The notes: a model not told the origin generated them from the sequence alone. A stretch of 64,000 bases of DNA from Polydactylus sextarius (GCA_016801845.1 CM028912.1:19280001-19344000), one strand, 5' to 3'. Positions 11,820-24,726 are shown, numbered from the stretch's first letter. Program-made: numbers and translations.

Positions 11820-12299
11820 GAAATTTCACTGGATCATAGAAGCTAATGGAACAGGGGGCCCAGGCCAAGATATGACATGACTCCAGCTGTCAATGAGGTG
11901 ATAACAAGTCAATGATGGGGTTTTCAGCTCATGGCTAATGGTCCCATGTGACCAAAAAGTCACTTAAAGTATTTCAAAAGTTTCTGCCAGACAAACACCT
12001 ACCCACCAGGACCACCTGTGGATATCAAGAATGAAAGTCTTTGACTAGTGTTCCTACTTAATGATGCAACAAAACCCAAACACCAACTCAAAGTGAAATA
12101 GGCTAAAATAACCAGACTCACTGCCAAAATGATTAGAGGAACAATAGCTGGCTGTGATGAAGCAACAGGCCTCCGAATGTTTTTATTGGCAACTAAGGAA
12201 TTAGTTTTTAGCAAAGTTTTAACAACTAGTAGAACTATAAATTTCCAATAAATACTTTTCATTCATCTCAAAAATCGATTGAAAAATGCAAAAAGATTA

Positions 12300-12500
12300 T
12301 TTTTTTTATGTTTAAGAGAAAAACCAAACGCAGTATTTCAGCGTCTTTTTTTGGCTTTAAAGAAATGTCTGGACATGAAACGCAGGGCCAGGTTCACAAG
12401 AAGGTTGCCCTCTCATAAATCTGTCATCACCGCGGCACACAGTAGAACCAGGGCCAGCCTCAGCTGATTTACACCCTGTGGGGAATGATAGGCAGGCAGT
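12300..12500. other. non-coding block, candidate conserved element
   Basis: Non-repetitive and less AT-rich than its flanks, with retained CpGs (for example CACCGCGGCACAC near 12428) and no supported exon. It may be a regulatory element; this is inference from composition only. Confidence 0.2.
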
Positions 12501-12719
12501 CAGCTAACAACCCCTGCACCATTTCTGGACAACGTTGGAGCGCCAAGTAGACGGGGCTCTGGCTGGACAGTGGGAGAAGACGCTAAGGGAGAGGTGGGGG
12601 TGTCCCGCTTGAAACTGTCCAGGGAGAAGCAAACACAAGCCAAACAAAGCCCCCTTCACAGTAGACGGCAGTGATGGAGAGCTGTGGGAGGAAAATCTGC
12701 AGCCTTTCTGTCTGCTGAG

Positions 12720-13115
12720 TAAGGCTGCAGAGGGTGTATGTGTTTGCTTGTGTGGGTAGCGTGACAGTGTGTAATTGTGAGAAGTGCAACTGTGTATGAG
12801 GAAAGTGAGAGTCTGTATGTGTGTGGGCGATGAATAAGTGTTGCGTGTGCTATACATGAGTGTTTACCATGTCTCAGCATATGTGTGCTCTTGTGTATAT
12901 TTTTGCTTCTACATGTGTGTATGCCAGATTCAGCATGTGCACTATTTGTGCACATTTGTGTATTTGTAGGAGTGGGTGTGAATGTGCACTGTGTAAAGCA
13001 GATGCTCATATATAACCTCCATGAGTGTGTGCATGTGATCATGTATGTGGGGCAGCTACATGTTTATTGCTGCATGTATTCTTTGGAGGACCAGTGTATG
13101 TGTGTGTGTGTGACT
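12720..13115. repeat. degenerate GT-rich low-complexity region
   Basis: About 400 bp dominated by TGTGTATG, TGTGTGC and GTGTATG-like words on the plus strand. It looks like an old expanded GT tract that has drifted. The overlapping open frames here, up to 128 codons on the minus strand (Thr/His/Cys-rich), result from this composition. Confidence 0.6.
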
Positions 13116-14366
13116 GTTTAATAAGTGTTGGGAGGCAGGAGGCCAGTGCAGCTGTAGGTAGCGTTACCTCACTATTCCCACAACAAATTACATTCACTTG
13201 TGATCTCAATAAATTAGAGTGGAGAGAATAATTATGTTGTGTGAATATAAAATATCAGGCTAATTTTGCAGTGCACTCACTGCAACGTTTGATTTGCTCT
13301 AAGTTCCTATTGTTGTAAATCAACAATTACCTGCGCGGTTTCAGATTTCATGCAAGAGGGCGAAACCTACACATGTAGCAACTATGGCATTTTCAATTTC
13401 AAGCATTAATTTTGTGCAAGGTTGCCCTGCTCTTTGCTGTGTTTGTACTGAACAGGCAACCACTCTGAGAACCCTCTGGGGCCCCACCCCATCGCCCTCC
13501 ATCTCCCCTCAGTTTCACTGCAAGAATATTCACCATTAAATTGCTTTTTCAACTGTTTCTGAAATAACAAGGTCTTTTCCTTGTTTCCTACATAATTATT
13601 AAGTATTCCTACATTTCATATTCAAATTATTGATTAGTTTTAATTAGATCTTATTTTGTAGCTGTGACCTTCAATCAGCAATAATAACACTGCAACATCA
13701 TTGAAAATATGTCCCATGTCCCCAGATTACAATATGTTAATTATAAAATAACCCATCCTATCCACATGAAACTTTACAGTTTACAGAGCAAATTCCTGTG
13801 TCGACTTTGACCCACTATATCTGCAGTCTCCACATAGCTAATGCCACCATGCCATCAGCTTGTTTGTACCCTGAATGACACATTTTCTAATTCATCAATT
13901 ACTCTGGTGGATATAATATTTTCCATTAGAACATGTAATATTAGTAGCACAACCAAGATAGGAAGATCACCAGAGATTGTAGTGACAAGTCTTCATATAA
14001 AAGTCTAGTTCTTGAACCAAACTGACCCAATGCCACTGTGGTACATTATTTAAAATTTGTGTTCCCAAATAAATAATTCAAATGGCCTAGAAACTGTAAA
14101 CAAAAGGCATGTGGTAGAAATGCTGCTAGATTACTGGTCAATACAGTTGGCAGGTAAAAAGACAAATCCAGCCTTCTTAAACTGCATCACAACATTTTTT
14201 TTTTCATTTTGGAGCAGGTTGTTTTTACTTTGGTATTGATCTGTAATGGAGGCATTTAGGAGAAGACACTCACACAAATGAATAAAGATATACAAGAACT
14301 TATAAAGGCCTGTCATGAAAGAAGCTTGTTGTTTACTGATGAGTGTACAAACCAAATCTATTTCTA
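13116..14366. other. unique non-coding sequence
   Basis: AT-rich with no coding, RNA or repeat-family signal. Confidence 0.45.
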
Positions 14367-14384
14367 TGAATGAATGAATGAATG
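14367..14384. repeat. (GAAT)n microsatellite
   Basis: Four to five GAAT units. Confidence 0.8.
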
Positions 14385-14420
14385 TATGAAATGTACTTAC
14401 ACTACAGATCACATTCACAC

Positions 14421-14545
14421 AAGATACTGGGGTTTAGTATCTTGCCAAAGAACACTTCGACATGAAGACTGAAGGATCTGGGAACCAAATCACTGACCTT
14501 CCAAATAGTGGACAACCTGTTCTACCTCTCGAGACACAGCAGCCC
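14421..14545 (-). mobile_element. tRNA-derived SINE (reverse orientation)
   Basis: Read on the minus strand, the element has a tRNA-like head near 14500-14545, followed by a body with the word CGAAGTGTTC (reverse of GAACACTTCG) and a GGCAAGATACTAAACCCC-like end at 14429-14446. This order matches a common teleost tRNA-SINE whose body reads GAAGTGTCC...GGCAAGACACT. It is diverged, and no clear target-site duplication was found. Confidence 0.6.
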
Positions 14546-15730
14546 TCAGTGTAATAAGAGCTTTCTAATTTATGTCACTGTTTCTCCAGCCAAAAAAAAA
14601 TAAATAAAAAATTCCGACCAATAATATAAGACGTATGATGATTTGTTTACTGTGAATGGTACAAATGGCATTCACACCAAACCAAAGGGGGAAAATCCTC
14701 CATGTTTCGGTTCAATCTGACTAAATAAGGTGTGAACACACTTTAGTTGTCTATGACGAGTTTATGATATGGTCACATCACTAACTCAGATAGGTGCAAG
14801 GTCATGAAGACATGAACCAACCTTTCTCCAAAACAGCTTTTTCTTTCTTTTTTTTTTAAATTAACAGTTGAAGCTGCTATGACTGACAGTTCCTGCTGCC
14901 TATTTCTCTGTGGAACACTTATTCTTTGACAATTCAGCAATCAGTCAATCAATCAGTTGTGCATATTTCTGCATACATGTGTTTGACTTGTTTACTTGCC
15001 AGGGACATGATACATAGAGAAAGGATAATGGTAATGGTGTAAATAGTGATGAACTTGTTTTGAGCTCAGTGTGCACCTAAGTGGATGGAGCCACCCGTGG
15101 TCAGCTGTGTCATTCATGCTCGGCATCACTGGCTCATTAATATATCATCATCCAGTTGAGCAGAAACATCCAGTCACATCCATCTCAAGCGTATGAGCTT
15201 TGCACTGTGTTACACTGCTGATAGACTTCACCTCAATCCACCAACTTCTAAAGCTCACAGAAGCATGTAGATTATTATTATTTGGTAATAAAACTTCTGA
15301 ATTTAGTTTTGTTCCAATTTGGGAACGTTATTTAAAAAATCATCCATTACTAACAATACAGACACTAATTATAGATAAAACTACCACATTTTTTTTTTAT
15401 TTCATTCATATAAACACTTTTATCTGTCACTATGAATATTAACAAATTATGACAAAGATGAGGCATAAAAGGGAATAATTATGACTTGTAAATCATTGTT
15501 TCAATGTGTGAACTTTTTTTTTAAGTTAATTATTAATGAGCGCACTGTGTTGGGATCAAAATACAATTCCTGTTCATGTGTTCAGTGTAGTCGAATACAC
15601 ACATCTGTGACTTTGTTCTGAAATATTCATGTTCCTCCCATGGGGGCGCTCTTGAGTCATAATTGGAGAAAAAATGGAGAGAGGACAGAGAGAAAAATGA
15701 CAAATGCACTCACATACATAAACACACACC
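14546..15730. other. unique non-coding sequence
   Basis: No gene recognised. The stretch 15050-15190 is less AT-rich and non-repetitive and could be regulatory. The rest is AT-rich with short homopolymer runs. Confidence 0.4.
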
Positions 15731-15770
15731 TAGAGAAAGAAAGAAAAAGAAAGAGAGAGAGAGAGAGAAA
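15731..15770. repeat. (GAAA)n/(GA)n purine tract
   Basis: AGAAAGAAAGAAAAAG units pass into a (GA) run. This 40-nt pure purine strand lies directly upstream of the possible 5' exon. Confidence 0.85.
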
Positions 15771-16138
15771 GCATTACAGTGAACAGGACCTGCTGCTTTA
15801 GCTCCTCTCCTGCTCACTCTACGTTTGTGCAGACAGTGTGTATCTTGTACAGCTCAGCGTCTCTGGGAGGGGCTCTGTCATTGTGCAGCACCCAGCTGTA
15901 TTGTTTCAACGTGTGGCTGCGCTGGGTGTAGGGAGCTTTCCCATGGTCTGTCCTGGCGCACGAAGCCCTACGTTTCAGCTTCAATGCATAGCCCCTTCCT
16001 GTCATTTACAGCTGGTTCCTTCCTCCATCCAAACACCCCCTCTGTCCTTCCCCCATTACAAGACTGGTGCATGGATGAAATCACCTCCCTGTGCTGACCA
16101 GTTTTGAAACCTGGCAGGATGGACAGAAAGACTTACAG
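15771..16138 (+). other. possible 5' exon (weak)
   Basis: This block is the least AT-rich part of its neighbourhood. It ends in an ATG at 16119-16121 with a strong Kozak context (A at -3, G at +4), followed by 17 more bases and a splice-donor-like CAG|GTAGTAAG at 16136-16146. Read this way it would encode Met-Asp-Arg-Lys-Thr-Tyr before a phase-2 intron. A GA-rich tract lies immediately upstream. No matching downstream exon is recognised, no TATA box is evident, and the N-terminus does not identify a gene. It may be a chance combination. Confidence 0.2.
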
Positions 16139-17443
16139 GTAGTAAGAAATTTAACCTTGGAAAAATAACATCAGACAGAAAGTTAACTACTTAGTGCAAA
16201 GGGTATGATGTGCCTTGGAAAATAATATTTTGATCAGTAAGGTTGACATACGTGTTCTCATATTCTCATTAGCACTTTCACTATTCAAACCGTCCTGTTT
16301 CACCAGCTCCCAGACAGATTGTTATTCATGTTCATTGTGGGCTCGTGTCTTCCAATCCGTTTCAGCTTTTTGTTTATCTCTTTTTGATACCTCTCCTATG
16401 CCTGTAGCCTCCCAGTCATCTATAAGTCTGATCATTATTTGGTTACAAAAGCAACTTTTCTGTATTTGGATCCTTCATCCACCCCTAAGACAGGAAAAAA
16501 AGAAGAGGAAGAGAAAGAAAAAGATCATACAAGGAAGGTTTTGCCTTTCTACAATCACTTGCTCCAGCAAAAGACAAAGTGGGCACAAAGTCATTTCCAT
16601 CCATTTAGTGAATTGTAGCCTCAAGATTTTGTTTTGAGAATAAAATATGCGTTAAAGTAGTTTGAGTAGGAGAAAATCTTTCCAGGCTCACATATATTAT
16701 AATGATTTCAAGTTAGTGCATCTGTATTAATGCATTGCAGATTGCTGAAGAACACTGTGTTTAAGTATTTGAAGCGTCTACTTTGATAAGTTTAGTAGAG
16801 AGATAAAGCTTTGGGCAAAAACTCTACGTTAAACTGAAAACTAAAAAAACAAAAACAACAAAAAAAAACAAAAAAACAAATGTGTAAATAACCTCTAAAT
16901 CAGCCTCATATTTATCAAAGCTGAGCTAAATGTCTCGTTGTCACGCACAAATAAGGACATTAAAGGACATTGTTTAAACTTGAATCTCTCTATGACAGGT
17001 TTTAGTGCTGAGAAAAATAATTAGCTGACAGTTTGATGAATGAACATTTTGCCAGTGTTTCATAGGGTTTTCAAGTGTCTACCTGAGAATCTCTGCTTTG
17101 TTTGAAATTTGTTTACAGCTGGTATCTGCATTTTCCAAACCTTCCTTATTATCATGTTTTTAATTTAATGTTTCTGTCAAAAAAAAAACTGTGGTTCAAC
17201 CTTTTTGGATAATTAAATAAAAAAGAAATAAAATTAGAATTCTGCCAGACAGGGGAACAGAATAACCCTAGATTTATATTGTTTTCCTTATAAATTGTAC
17301 GATGAGTTTAGGTCATTTGTGCCTAATTAGGGTTAGCATTATGACTAAAGGTGTACTGAAACTGTACTGGAACTTTCCTTGTATCTTGTATGATATACAG
17401 ATCAAATGAAAACAATAACACAATAAAAAAAAAATGTGGCTGC
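16139..17443. other. unique non-coding sequence
   Basis: AT-rich. It contains a degenerate (AAAAAC)n run at about 16845-16880. An open frame at 16215-16637 has no recognisable domain. Confidence 0.4.
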
Positions 17444-17459
17444 AAAAAAAAAAAAAAAA
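17444..17459. repeat. poly-A tract
   Basis: Sixteen uninterrupted A, preceded by a shorter A run. No retroposon body is recognised. Confidence 0.8.
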
Positions 17460-17656
17460 GCTCCTGAAGCTACAGTTTCTCTCAACTGTGTGGGGCATTT
17501 TAGTGACTTTTAGGTCTTTGTTTTGATCTGCAACAAAACCACCAGCAACACCTCTTCACACCCACTGCAAGTACAACAAGCCAGTGAACATAACCATTTA
17601 AAGAGACCAAAACAGAGCAAAAAGTAAAAAAAAATTCTCACTCATATTGTGGCCAG

Positions 17657-17658
<2 letters not shown>

Positions 17659-17719
<61 letters not shown>
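17659..17719. repeat. compound (CA)n(TA)n microsatellite
   Basis: About fifteen CA units pass directly into about fifteen TA units. The same CA-then-TA order recurs on this strand at 26.47 and 37.47 kb. Confidence 0.95.
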
Positions 17720-17721
<2 letters not shown>

Positions 17722-18604
17722 AGAACATGAAATAAAGATTACTTAATTATGCGTGTGGTTACAGATGCATAATTTCAGAAAATGGCAGCTACCTGTTTCT
17801 ATTCTACTTTTGTAAGTCTTTCTCTGTTCTTAACCCACGTCAAGGTGGAGGGCAACTGGAGCAGCTGTGAATCAAAGTGAAAAGCAAGTAAGCAAAAAAT
17901 ATGCCTGTAACTTTTTAATTTGCTCCACAGGGTTTGAGAGGCAATAAGAAGAAGCACTTGCTGATGAAACAAAATATCCTTGTTGTCGTCTGTGTCAGTG
18001 CAGATGGATTATGGGATGGATGGACTGATGAGTCACAAAGGTCAAACGTGTTTGAGTATGGCATAATTTCCTCACTAGGGTAACCATTACAGAGACTAGG
18101 CTCCAAACAAGAACACATTCTGCATTAGAAGCTAAAAAAAAATCTAAGGTAACTTTTTTTTTTTTTTTCCAGTCATTCAACTTTCTATAGATACAAAATA
18201 GGCTACAAAAACTTCCTGCTTCTATATATACCTTGATAAAGCAAACGCTGGTGTTTGTTGTGGCACTCAAACAAGAGAATGGCATTCAGTGTCTGGTGCA
18301 GCTGCCCAGGATACAGAGTCTACATAGGGGCTACATTACAATGGACACCAATGGTTATATCAACATGTCCCCACTGACTGATTAGTGATTGCCACCCTGC
18401 AGAAAATAAAAGCCAGACAGCATGTTTGTCCAATTAGTTTTTTAGAAAATCCTGTATTAACAAAAGCACTTGGCTATTTATCAAATATTATCACTGTCTA
18501 ATTAATTGAGTTGGGATTTCACACCTACATTGTACTGGGGGCAGGTATGTCAGCATAAACAGAGCTTGTCTACGCAGCAAGAATAAAAAAAAAGAAGTAA
18601 CAGC
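17720..18604. other. unique non-coding sequence
   Basis: No gene or repeat family recognised; a poly-T run lies near 18157-18169. Confidence 0.4.
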
Positions 18605-18726
18605 CTCCATCCACCAATCCATTATCTATATAGCTTATCCACTGAGAGACGTGGGAGGGAATCAAGCCAGTCCCATGTGGCCTGTGGGCGAGGGTGAGTT
18701 ACACCCTGAAACTGTCGCCAGTCAAT
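18605..18726 (+). mobile_element. CATCCATCCA-type dispersed repeat, 5' part
   Basis: It starts with CCATCCACCAATCCATTATC and continues through GCTTATCC, a GGGAATCAAGCCAGTCCC-like segment and GTTACACCCTGAAACTGTCGCCAGTC. I recognise this order from a very abundant percomorph dispersed repeat (TACACCCTGGACAGGTCGCCAGTC in typical copies). Only the first 120 bp or so is kept. A second, longer copy lies at 49.58 kb. Confidence 0.6.
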
Positions 18727-20984
18727 AACGAATAGACAAAAAATTGAAATCTGCACTGTCAATTTAAACCTTTCTGTAAAACATTTTAAAAAGTTTTCTT
18801 GTATAAATCCAAGCAAAAACTAATTTCTCTATTAGACACTTCTATCTGCAAAACATTTACAGTTTAACCAAATCAAAGGATATTGGCCTGTCATTTTGAA
18901 TAAAATAAAAAGTTCTCTCACACGGATTACTTGTACTATCTGATGTGTTAAAACTTTCAAGCCTAATTTATCAAAACTTTATATAATATAACTTTATAAT
19001 TGAAAGGCACTGTGAGTTTCTGTCATTTCTGAGAAAAATCGAGATGTTTTACACATAAAGGAAAGTAGGCATGGAGATGGTTTACCATTTCAGTCTGCAT
19101 GTTTTGTAGCATTTAGCAGCTCCTTACCAAAGTATGGTTTGCTTGATTCTACCAAGCTGTTGCTCTCACTCTTCTTTTGTTTAAATGTCCTAAAATATTC
19201 TTTTGGTTATGTATTGCAACAGTAGTTCTTGTAGTTTTTGACAGCAAGTACACACAATTTTGTTTTTACAATTTTTGGCAGATGTTGATTGTGCAAGAAG
19301 GTTTATCGCCAATCAATATGCTGCAGGTTTGATCCATCACGCCATTTTGTCAACAACATATCCTTCAGCAAGAAACTGAGCCTGGAAGTTGCTCCCAATA
19401 GCAGTTCAGTGGCTCACATGGCATTTCTGTTATACTGAGTGTCTGTCTGAAGTGTGAATGACAGGAAAAGTGTCAAGTTATTTTTCTATTAAAGTAGAAA
19501 ATCCCTAATTAAGTGTGCCTGTCAACAGGTGATCAGGTTTGAGCACTTGTAAGACTTTATTATAAACTGTCCAAGACATTGCATCCTAATGGTCTGTTCA
19601 CTGGACTGCTTTTGGAGTATTTTACATCCACAGGTATCGTATTCTTTTGAAAAGCTAGTTGTGTCTATAGCTATAGCTGGATAGCAAAAAACACATCCAT
19701 ATTTTTCAGAACTTACCTATTAGTCCTACTCCTTCTCTGACATTCAGCAACGGTAAGCTTGTCCTCCATTTCTGATTCTCACTGATTTTGATAGCAGCGC
19801 AACACTGATTGGCTACTTAAACACAGCCTAAACAAAACTTTTAGCTTGTGTGGCCATAAACATACTTGTTTTGTTTTTTTGTTTTTTTTTTTATGTAATT
19901 GCTCTGCTTTGTGTTTGGTCTGAACACACCACCAGACATAAAGTTTTCAAGAAGTGAGAGAAAACAAAACTGCTGTTCTGCAACTACAACTTGTCTAGTG
20001 TAATAAGTTTGCTCACTGCCACATAATGATAAGAGAGTGGGTGAAAATGTGCCATGTCAACTTCTTTAGCCTTTAAAGGTGTGAAAGTCACGAAGGTGGA
20101 TGGATAAACAAAGTCTTAATCTGTCCTGGCATTGTCATTTTTCAAATTAATCTCGCACATTATGTGAACTTACACTACATGTTTTAATCAGCTTTTCTGC
20201 AGAGCTGCAGCTCACAATGTGCAAATCAATAGACAAGCCACGAGGTGGGTGTTCATAATGAATGTAAGCTCTGTACACCCCCCTTACTTTTGTCAAGTTA
20301 CAATTCCAATAAAGCTTATATTCGACCAGATAACCACGTCCACAATGTTGACAAAAAGAGTATGACATTGTTCAAATTCATTATGAACAAAAAATAAGAA
20401 TTAGAAAAGAAAGGATATTAAGGAGTTGCAGATGGCAACAAGATGCAAACAATATGTTCCATCTGTTCTGCAGCAAAGTTCACTTCGATATCACAGCAGA
20501 TTCAAGACTAAAGTTTTAGAAACAGCATCTAAAATTCTGCTAATGGTTCTCGTCAAAAGTCATGTATGGAAATTGTCACACAAAAATCCAACAGGCCATC
20601 TGAGTCACATTGTTGATGAAGTGTGCATCAAGTTCCAAACCACATGTCAAACAGTAACTGATTTGGCAGAAACTGGCCCAATTCTAAACTTAGCCACAGA
20701 TGACAAATTCAGGCTATGATCAGGACAATATTAAAGAGTAATTATCATCCTACTTTTGGTTATAATAGTTTTACCTTAATAACCTTTTTCTCAGGAAGTC
20801 TGACACTATAAATACAAGCTTCTGAGTTAGACCCATTAGTTTCTGAGATGTTTTTTTTTTTTAGCACGAATGTTGATGAAAATCTCATACATCACCCTGC
20901 CTCAATAAGCTAGCTTATATTTATGTCCACTTGTGTGTGCCCGTGTCCCCTGGCAGTGTGTCTGGACAGTTCTTATCATTCACT
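18727..20984. other. unique non-coding sequence
   Basis: AT-rich with no recognisable gene. A 97-codon open frame at 20426-20719 on the plus strand has no recognised domain and no splice or Kozak support. Confidence 0.4.
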
Positions 20985-21130
20985 CACGGGTGTGTGACGG
21001 GGGCCCGATCGCGGGGGAGGATGTGTAACTCATTCCAGATAATGGCAGGGTTCTGCCTCCCCTCGCCGCTGTTGCAGGCCCCACTCGCCAACTCATCAAT
21101 CCACTTGTAGACACACCACGCCCCCACAGC
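20985..21130. other. local CpG and GC cluster
   Basis: A GC-rich patch in an AT-rich region, containing several CpGs close together (for example CACGGGTGTGTGACGGGGGC at 20995-21014 and the CGATCGCG string just after). It is far too short for a typical CpG island and has no adjacent exon. It may be a conserved element or part of an unrecognised repeat. Confidence 0.35.
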
Positions 21131-21986
21131 CCTCACTTATCACCCCAAAACTACCACAGTGCACTCTAAATAACTGCTTTCCCTTCACTAATCTGTTCCA
21201 ATCCCGCACAATGCCTTACATCCTGTGTGTCAACTGCTTTTCCATCCCTTTTTTTTTGTTCCATTTTTTTTAACAGAGCCTCCCATGATAACGTCCTTGT
21301 GACAAAAGACCGAGTGTTTCACTTTGCCTGTTTCATCTCAACTGGGCAGTGCAAGTTATTTTGAGACGTGTGGCAAATGTCTGGTGACGAATTTTGATAT
21401 TGGTAGGTGGAGGAGAGATAGTTTGAAGGTGGTGGTGGCAATATGATCTCTATGGGTGGTCGGCCCTGTTTAAAGTGACCTCCATCTTAATGATGAAAAC
21501 TAACAACTGTGGATTACAGGAGGGGAAAAATCGGAGGGGAAATATGCAGATGGACTCAGATGCTGCCCTCACTGCACCTGGTGGACCTCGGGGCATGGGG
21601 GCGACATTATGAGGGAATGTTACAGTGCGTCTGTAGTTACTTTAAGACCAAGCTGGGCTGCCACTTTGCGTTTGTGAGCAGTGCTGAGCAGACACCCTAC
21701 TTTGATTAAAGGTGTTTATACTAGACATCTGATCCAGTGTGACAATAGGCCTGGGTCCGACTCTAACTTGAAGCCAAACACACACTAATGAGTACCAGGC
21801 TAGGCCAGGCTCCCTCTCCTTTTGAAATGTGACATTGTGAATCAGGCTCACAATACCTGACAGAAATAGCCTGTGCTGGCTGGGTCACTCTTTTCCTTTT
21901 TTCTTTTCTCCTTGCTTTTTTCCAAATGGTCAACAGGACAATAATTTGTGGAGGGGCACACTGAGGGGGTGGATAATTCAGTGCCA
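21131..21986. other. unique non-coding sequence
   Basis: No gene or repeat family recognised. Confidence 0.35.
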
Positions 21987-22014
21987 CGTGTGTGTGTGTG
22001 TGTGTGTGTGTGTG
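21987..22014. repeat. (GT)n microsatellite
   Basis: Fourteen GT units. Confidence 0.95.
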
Positions 22015-22755
22015 GAGACCCTATTACTTGCGCAATAAAGATTTGAGGAACAGTGATCCAATCAGGAAGTGATGTTGAGAATTAGCAGCATCTAATGTTA
22101 CTGTGCCATTGATCCAGCAGATTTTGAAAATGATGGTATGGTGATCTGTAGTAATTTGTTATGTGTTATACAATCTTCAACCAAAGCTGATATTTGACAT
22201 CTGCTTCTTTTCAGAGATTTTTTTCTCTACTCTTTGACCATTTCACTAGAGGAAAGAGAGTTGGATACACATGAGGAATGTTTCCACAACCAAGGATATT
22301 TGAGCTCAGTCATTGCTAGTATTACTAGTCACACATGCCTATATGAATAAAGAGCCAGAGAGGTAGGTGTACAATAATAAAGTTAAAAAAAAAAAAAAAT
22401 CACAACTGTTGAGTTCACTTCCCATGTTTGGATGGAAAGGTTATGAACAGGTCAGGCATGTGTCACTCAGTAAACCCAAGCCCAGTTGGTTTCTGCACCA
22501 CAACCATAGATCCAACAGTCGTAACCCGATATCTCATGCAGAGTTCGCTACCGCAGCAAAATTATATCTCTCACAGAAATGTTTTATGTGTTTTTAATAA
22601 TATATTTTCCTCATCAGCATCTCACCTCTCAAAGTGAGCCCATGTAGTCTAATCGGTAAAGGAAGAGGAGGCCAGACAAATAGCTTTTAAGAGGTCTGAA
22701 TGAGGAATGATGGCAGGGAAGATGTATGACTCAACAAAATTAGATCAATCCTGAT

Positions 22756-22779
22756 AAAAAAAAAAAAAAAAAAAAAAAA
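22756..22779. repeat. poly-A tract
   Basis: Twenty-four uninterrupted A. Confidence 0.9.
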
Positions 22780-23243
22780 GGAAAATTTTAACCAAGTGTG
22801 GAACTGTGTGGAACAGATCACAGAGGTAAAGTTTGAAGGCATAAGCTGCCTCGTGATTCACCAAAGGTCCCTTTATTTTTTACTTTTTCTTCCACACACG
22901 CATAAAGAACATCACAGACATAATTCTAAACATTTTCACATTCTCCAAAGTCGGTAAAACTTATTTTTAAAGCGTCTTTTCATGCAAAAGTGCTGTAAGG
23001 AAGTAAAAACTTACCAACAATGACACAAACTGAATATGCAGTGACAGATGAAACAAGTAGAGACAAATACAGAAACATAAACAACAACATAAACGGCTAT
23101 AAACAACAAACCATCCTTGACAGAAACAATGTTGACCCAGACAATTGTTTTTTCATGACCATAGTTACATATATAGTAGATAAATAGTACATCACAGAAT
23201 GTAGTTGTTTAATTAAATATATTAATGACATACATCATTACTA

Positions 23244-23482
23244 GGCAGTGGTGGCCTGGTGGCTAAGGAAGTGGACTTATGTCCGGAAGGTAATCCACCA
23301 GCTACCGGATCCCACTGAGGTACCCCTGAGCAAGGTACCGTCTCAACACATGCTTCCCGGGCACTGTCCAGGCTGCCCCGTGCTCGCTTAGGTGTGATGG
23401 GTTAAATGCAGAGGGTTGTGTTGTTGTGTGCATGGTGTGCTGTGTGCTCAATGATGTAATAGTATTTACTTTCACTTTCTTT
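23244..23482 (+). mobile_element. tRNA-derived SINE (V-SINE-like)
   Basis: A tRNA-like head (GGCAGTGGTGGCCTGGTGGC, then a degraded B-box region ending CCGGATCCCACTG) is followed by a central domain with CCCCTGAGCAAGGTACCGTC and TGATGGGTTAAATGCAGAGG. The tail TTTACTTTCACTTTC is also characteristic. This order matches a widely distributed teleost SINE of the V-SINE kind, which borrows its tail from a partner LINE. It is non-coding and lightly diverged. No exact target-site duplication was identified. Confidence 0.75.
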
Positions 23483-24726
23483 TGTTAATGTCAGTTTTAT
23501 CTAGTTTATTTATATGAAAACTCTTCATTTCATGGCTTTTTAATGACTTATTAAATGGCTCTAAATCCCTAATATCTGTGTCTTTGTAATGTATATAATT
23601 CATATATAATGACCCCTGTTTCTCACATCTCATCATAGGGCTCTTTACTTGCCTCTCTGCTTCTTTGGGAATATGCTTGGCCTTAAGTCACATGATCACA
23701 TAGACATGTAACATATGTGGGTATATGACTTGTTGCGCTTTATAGTTTCTTCACCTAGTAAATGTGTCTAGATGTAGTAACATGAAGCTCAACGCATCTT
23801 TATGCCTTGTTCATCTGAAATTTTCTCACTCTCTCCCAGTTTTGTTTTTTAAATCAGCTGACTAAGGGCGTTTTCATTAGACCAATCAGATTTCTCCACA
23901 ATCTCTATCAGTCATGTCAGTGCTGTTAAACTTTTAAACCGTTCTCTTCTCTTTTGCTGTCAGTTGTCATCTCGGTGCATGTTGCTGTGACCCTTCTCCA
24001 CACCTCACTCGCTCTTACTTTCATATCCAGTGGCCAGGTCAAACTCTTCAGAATCCCCCTCTCATCACATTGACGATTCTTTTCATCCTGTCTCCACCAC
24101 TAGCAGTGTCAAGACCTTGGGGAGTTTCTTATATGGACAGGACTGAGTTTTACTAGAGTTACTTTACCGAGTGAGATACTGTAGTGCTCCCAATGTTGCT
24201 TCGGTGTTGTTATTAAGCAGGAGTGGGCGAAGTTATGCTGAAACTCTCTGCTTACCATCGAGGTGGAAATATAACACAAATTATAAGGAAATATTCACAA
24301 ATTTTGACACAGTGGGCACATGCGCGTTTCCATTTATCAAATAATATCAGTATCAGCAAGATTAGATGATAATGAAAGCATCATAACAACAATCAAAATA
24401 GAACCAATCACATTTCAAATAAACAAAACAATGTTGACACATTATGGAAAAAACAATTCACAATTCACTTCATATGTCAATACAAGCAATATCCTCTAAT
24501 AGCTGGTCTTATGTCAAAGATTTCACAATTATAAATGGCAAAGCAAGACTCAGTTCCAAAAGAGGGATCTTTCTGTTAGAAAGGACTTACAAAGCTCTGT
24601 CAAGCGTAGTTAATATGTTAGCAGTAAAGTTAAAATTCCCAAACTACAACTCATGATATAAACAGAGTGAGTGTGGTAAGTTCTTAATGTACTTGAAAAA
24701 GTGCTTGGTAACCAAAGAATCTGCAG
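23483..24726. other. unique non-coding sequence
   Basis: No gene or repeat family recognised apart from the triplicated block starting at 24727. Confidence 0.4.

Noticed and set aside
12504..13042. Overlapping minus-strand open frames of 117 and 128 codons
   Set aside because: They run through GT-rich low-complexity DNA, read as Thr/His/Ser/Cys-rich strings, overlap each other in different frames and have no domain or splice support.
16215..16637. 140-codon plus-strand open frame
   Set aside because: No recognisable domain, a run of Lys/Arg from an A/G-rich patch, no Kozak or splice context, and composition like the surrounding non-coding DNA.
20426..20719. 97-codon plus-strand open frame
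   Set aside because: No family recognised; could be a relic of something, but nothing in the sequence says what.
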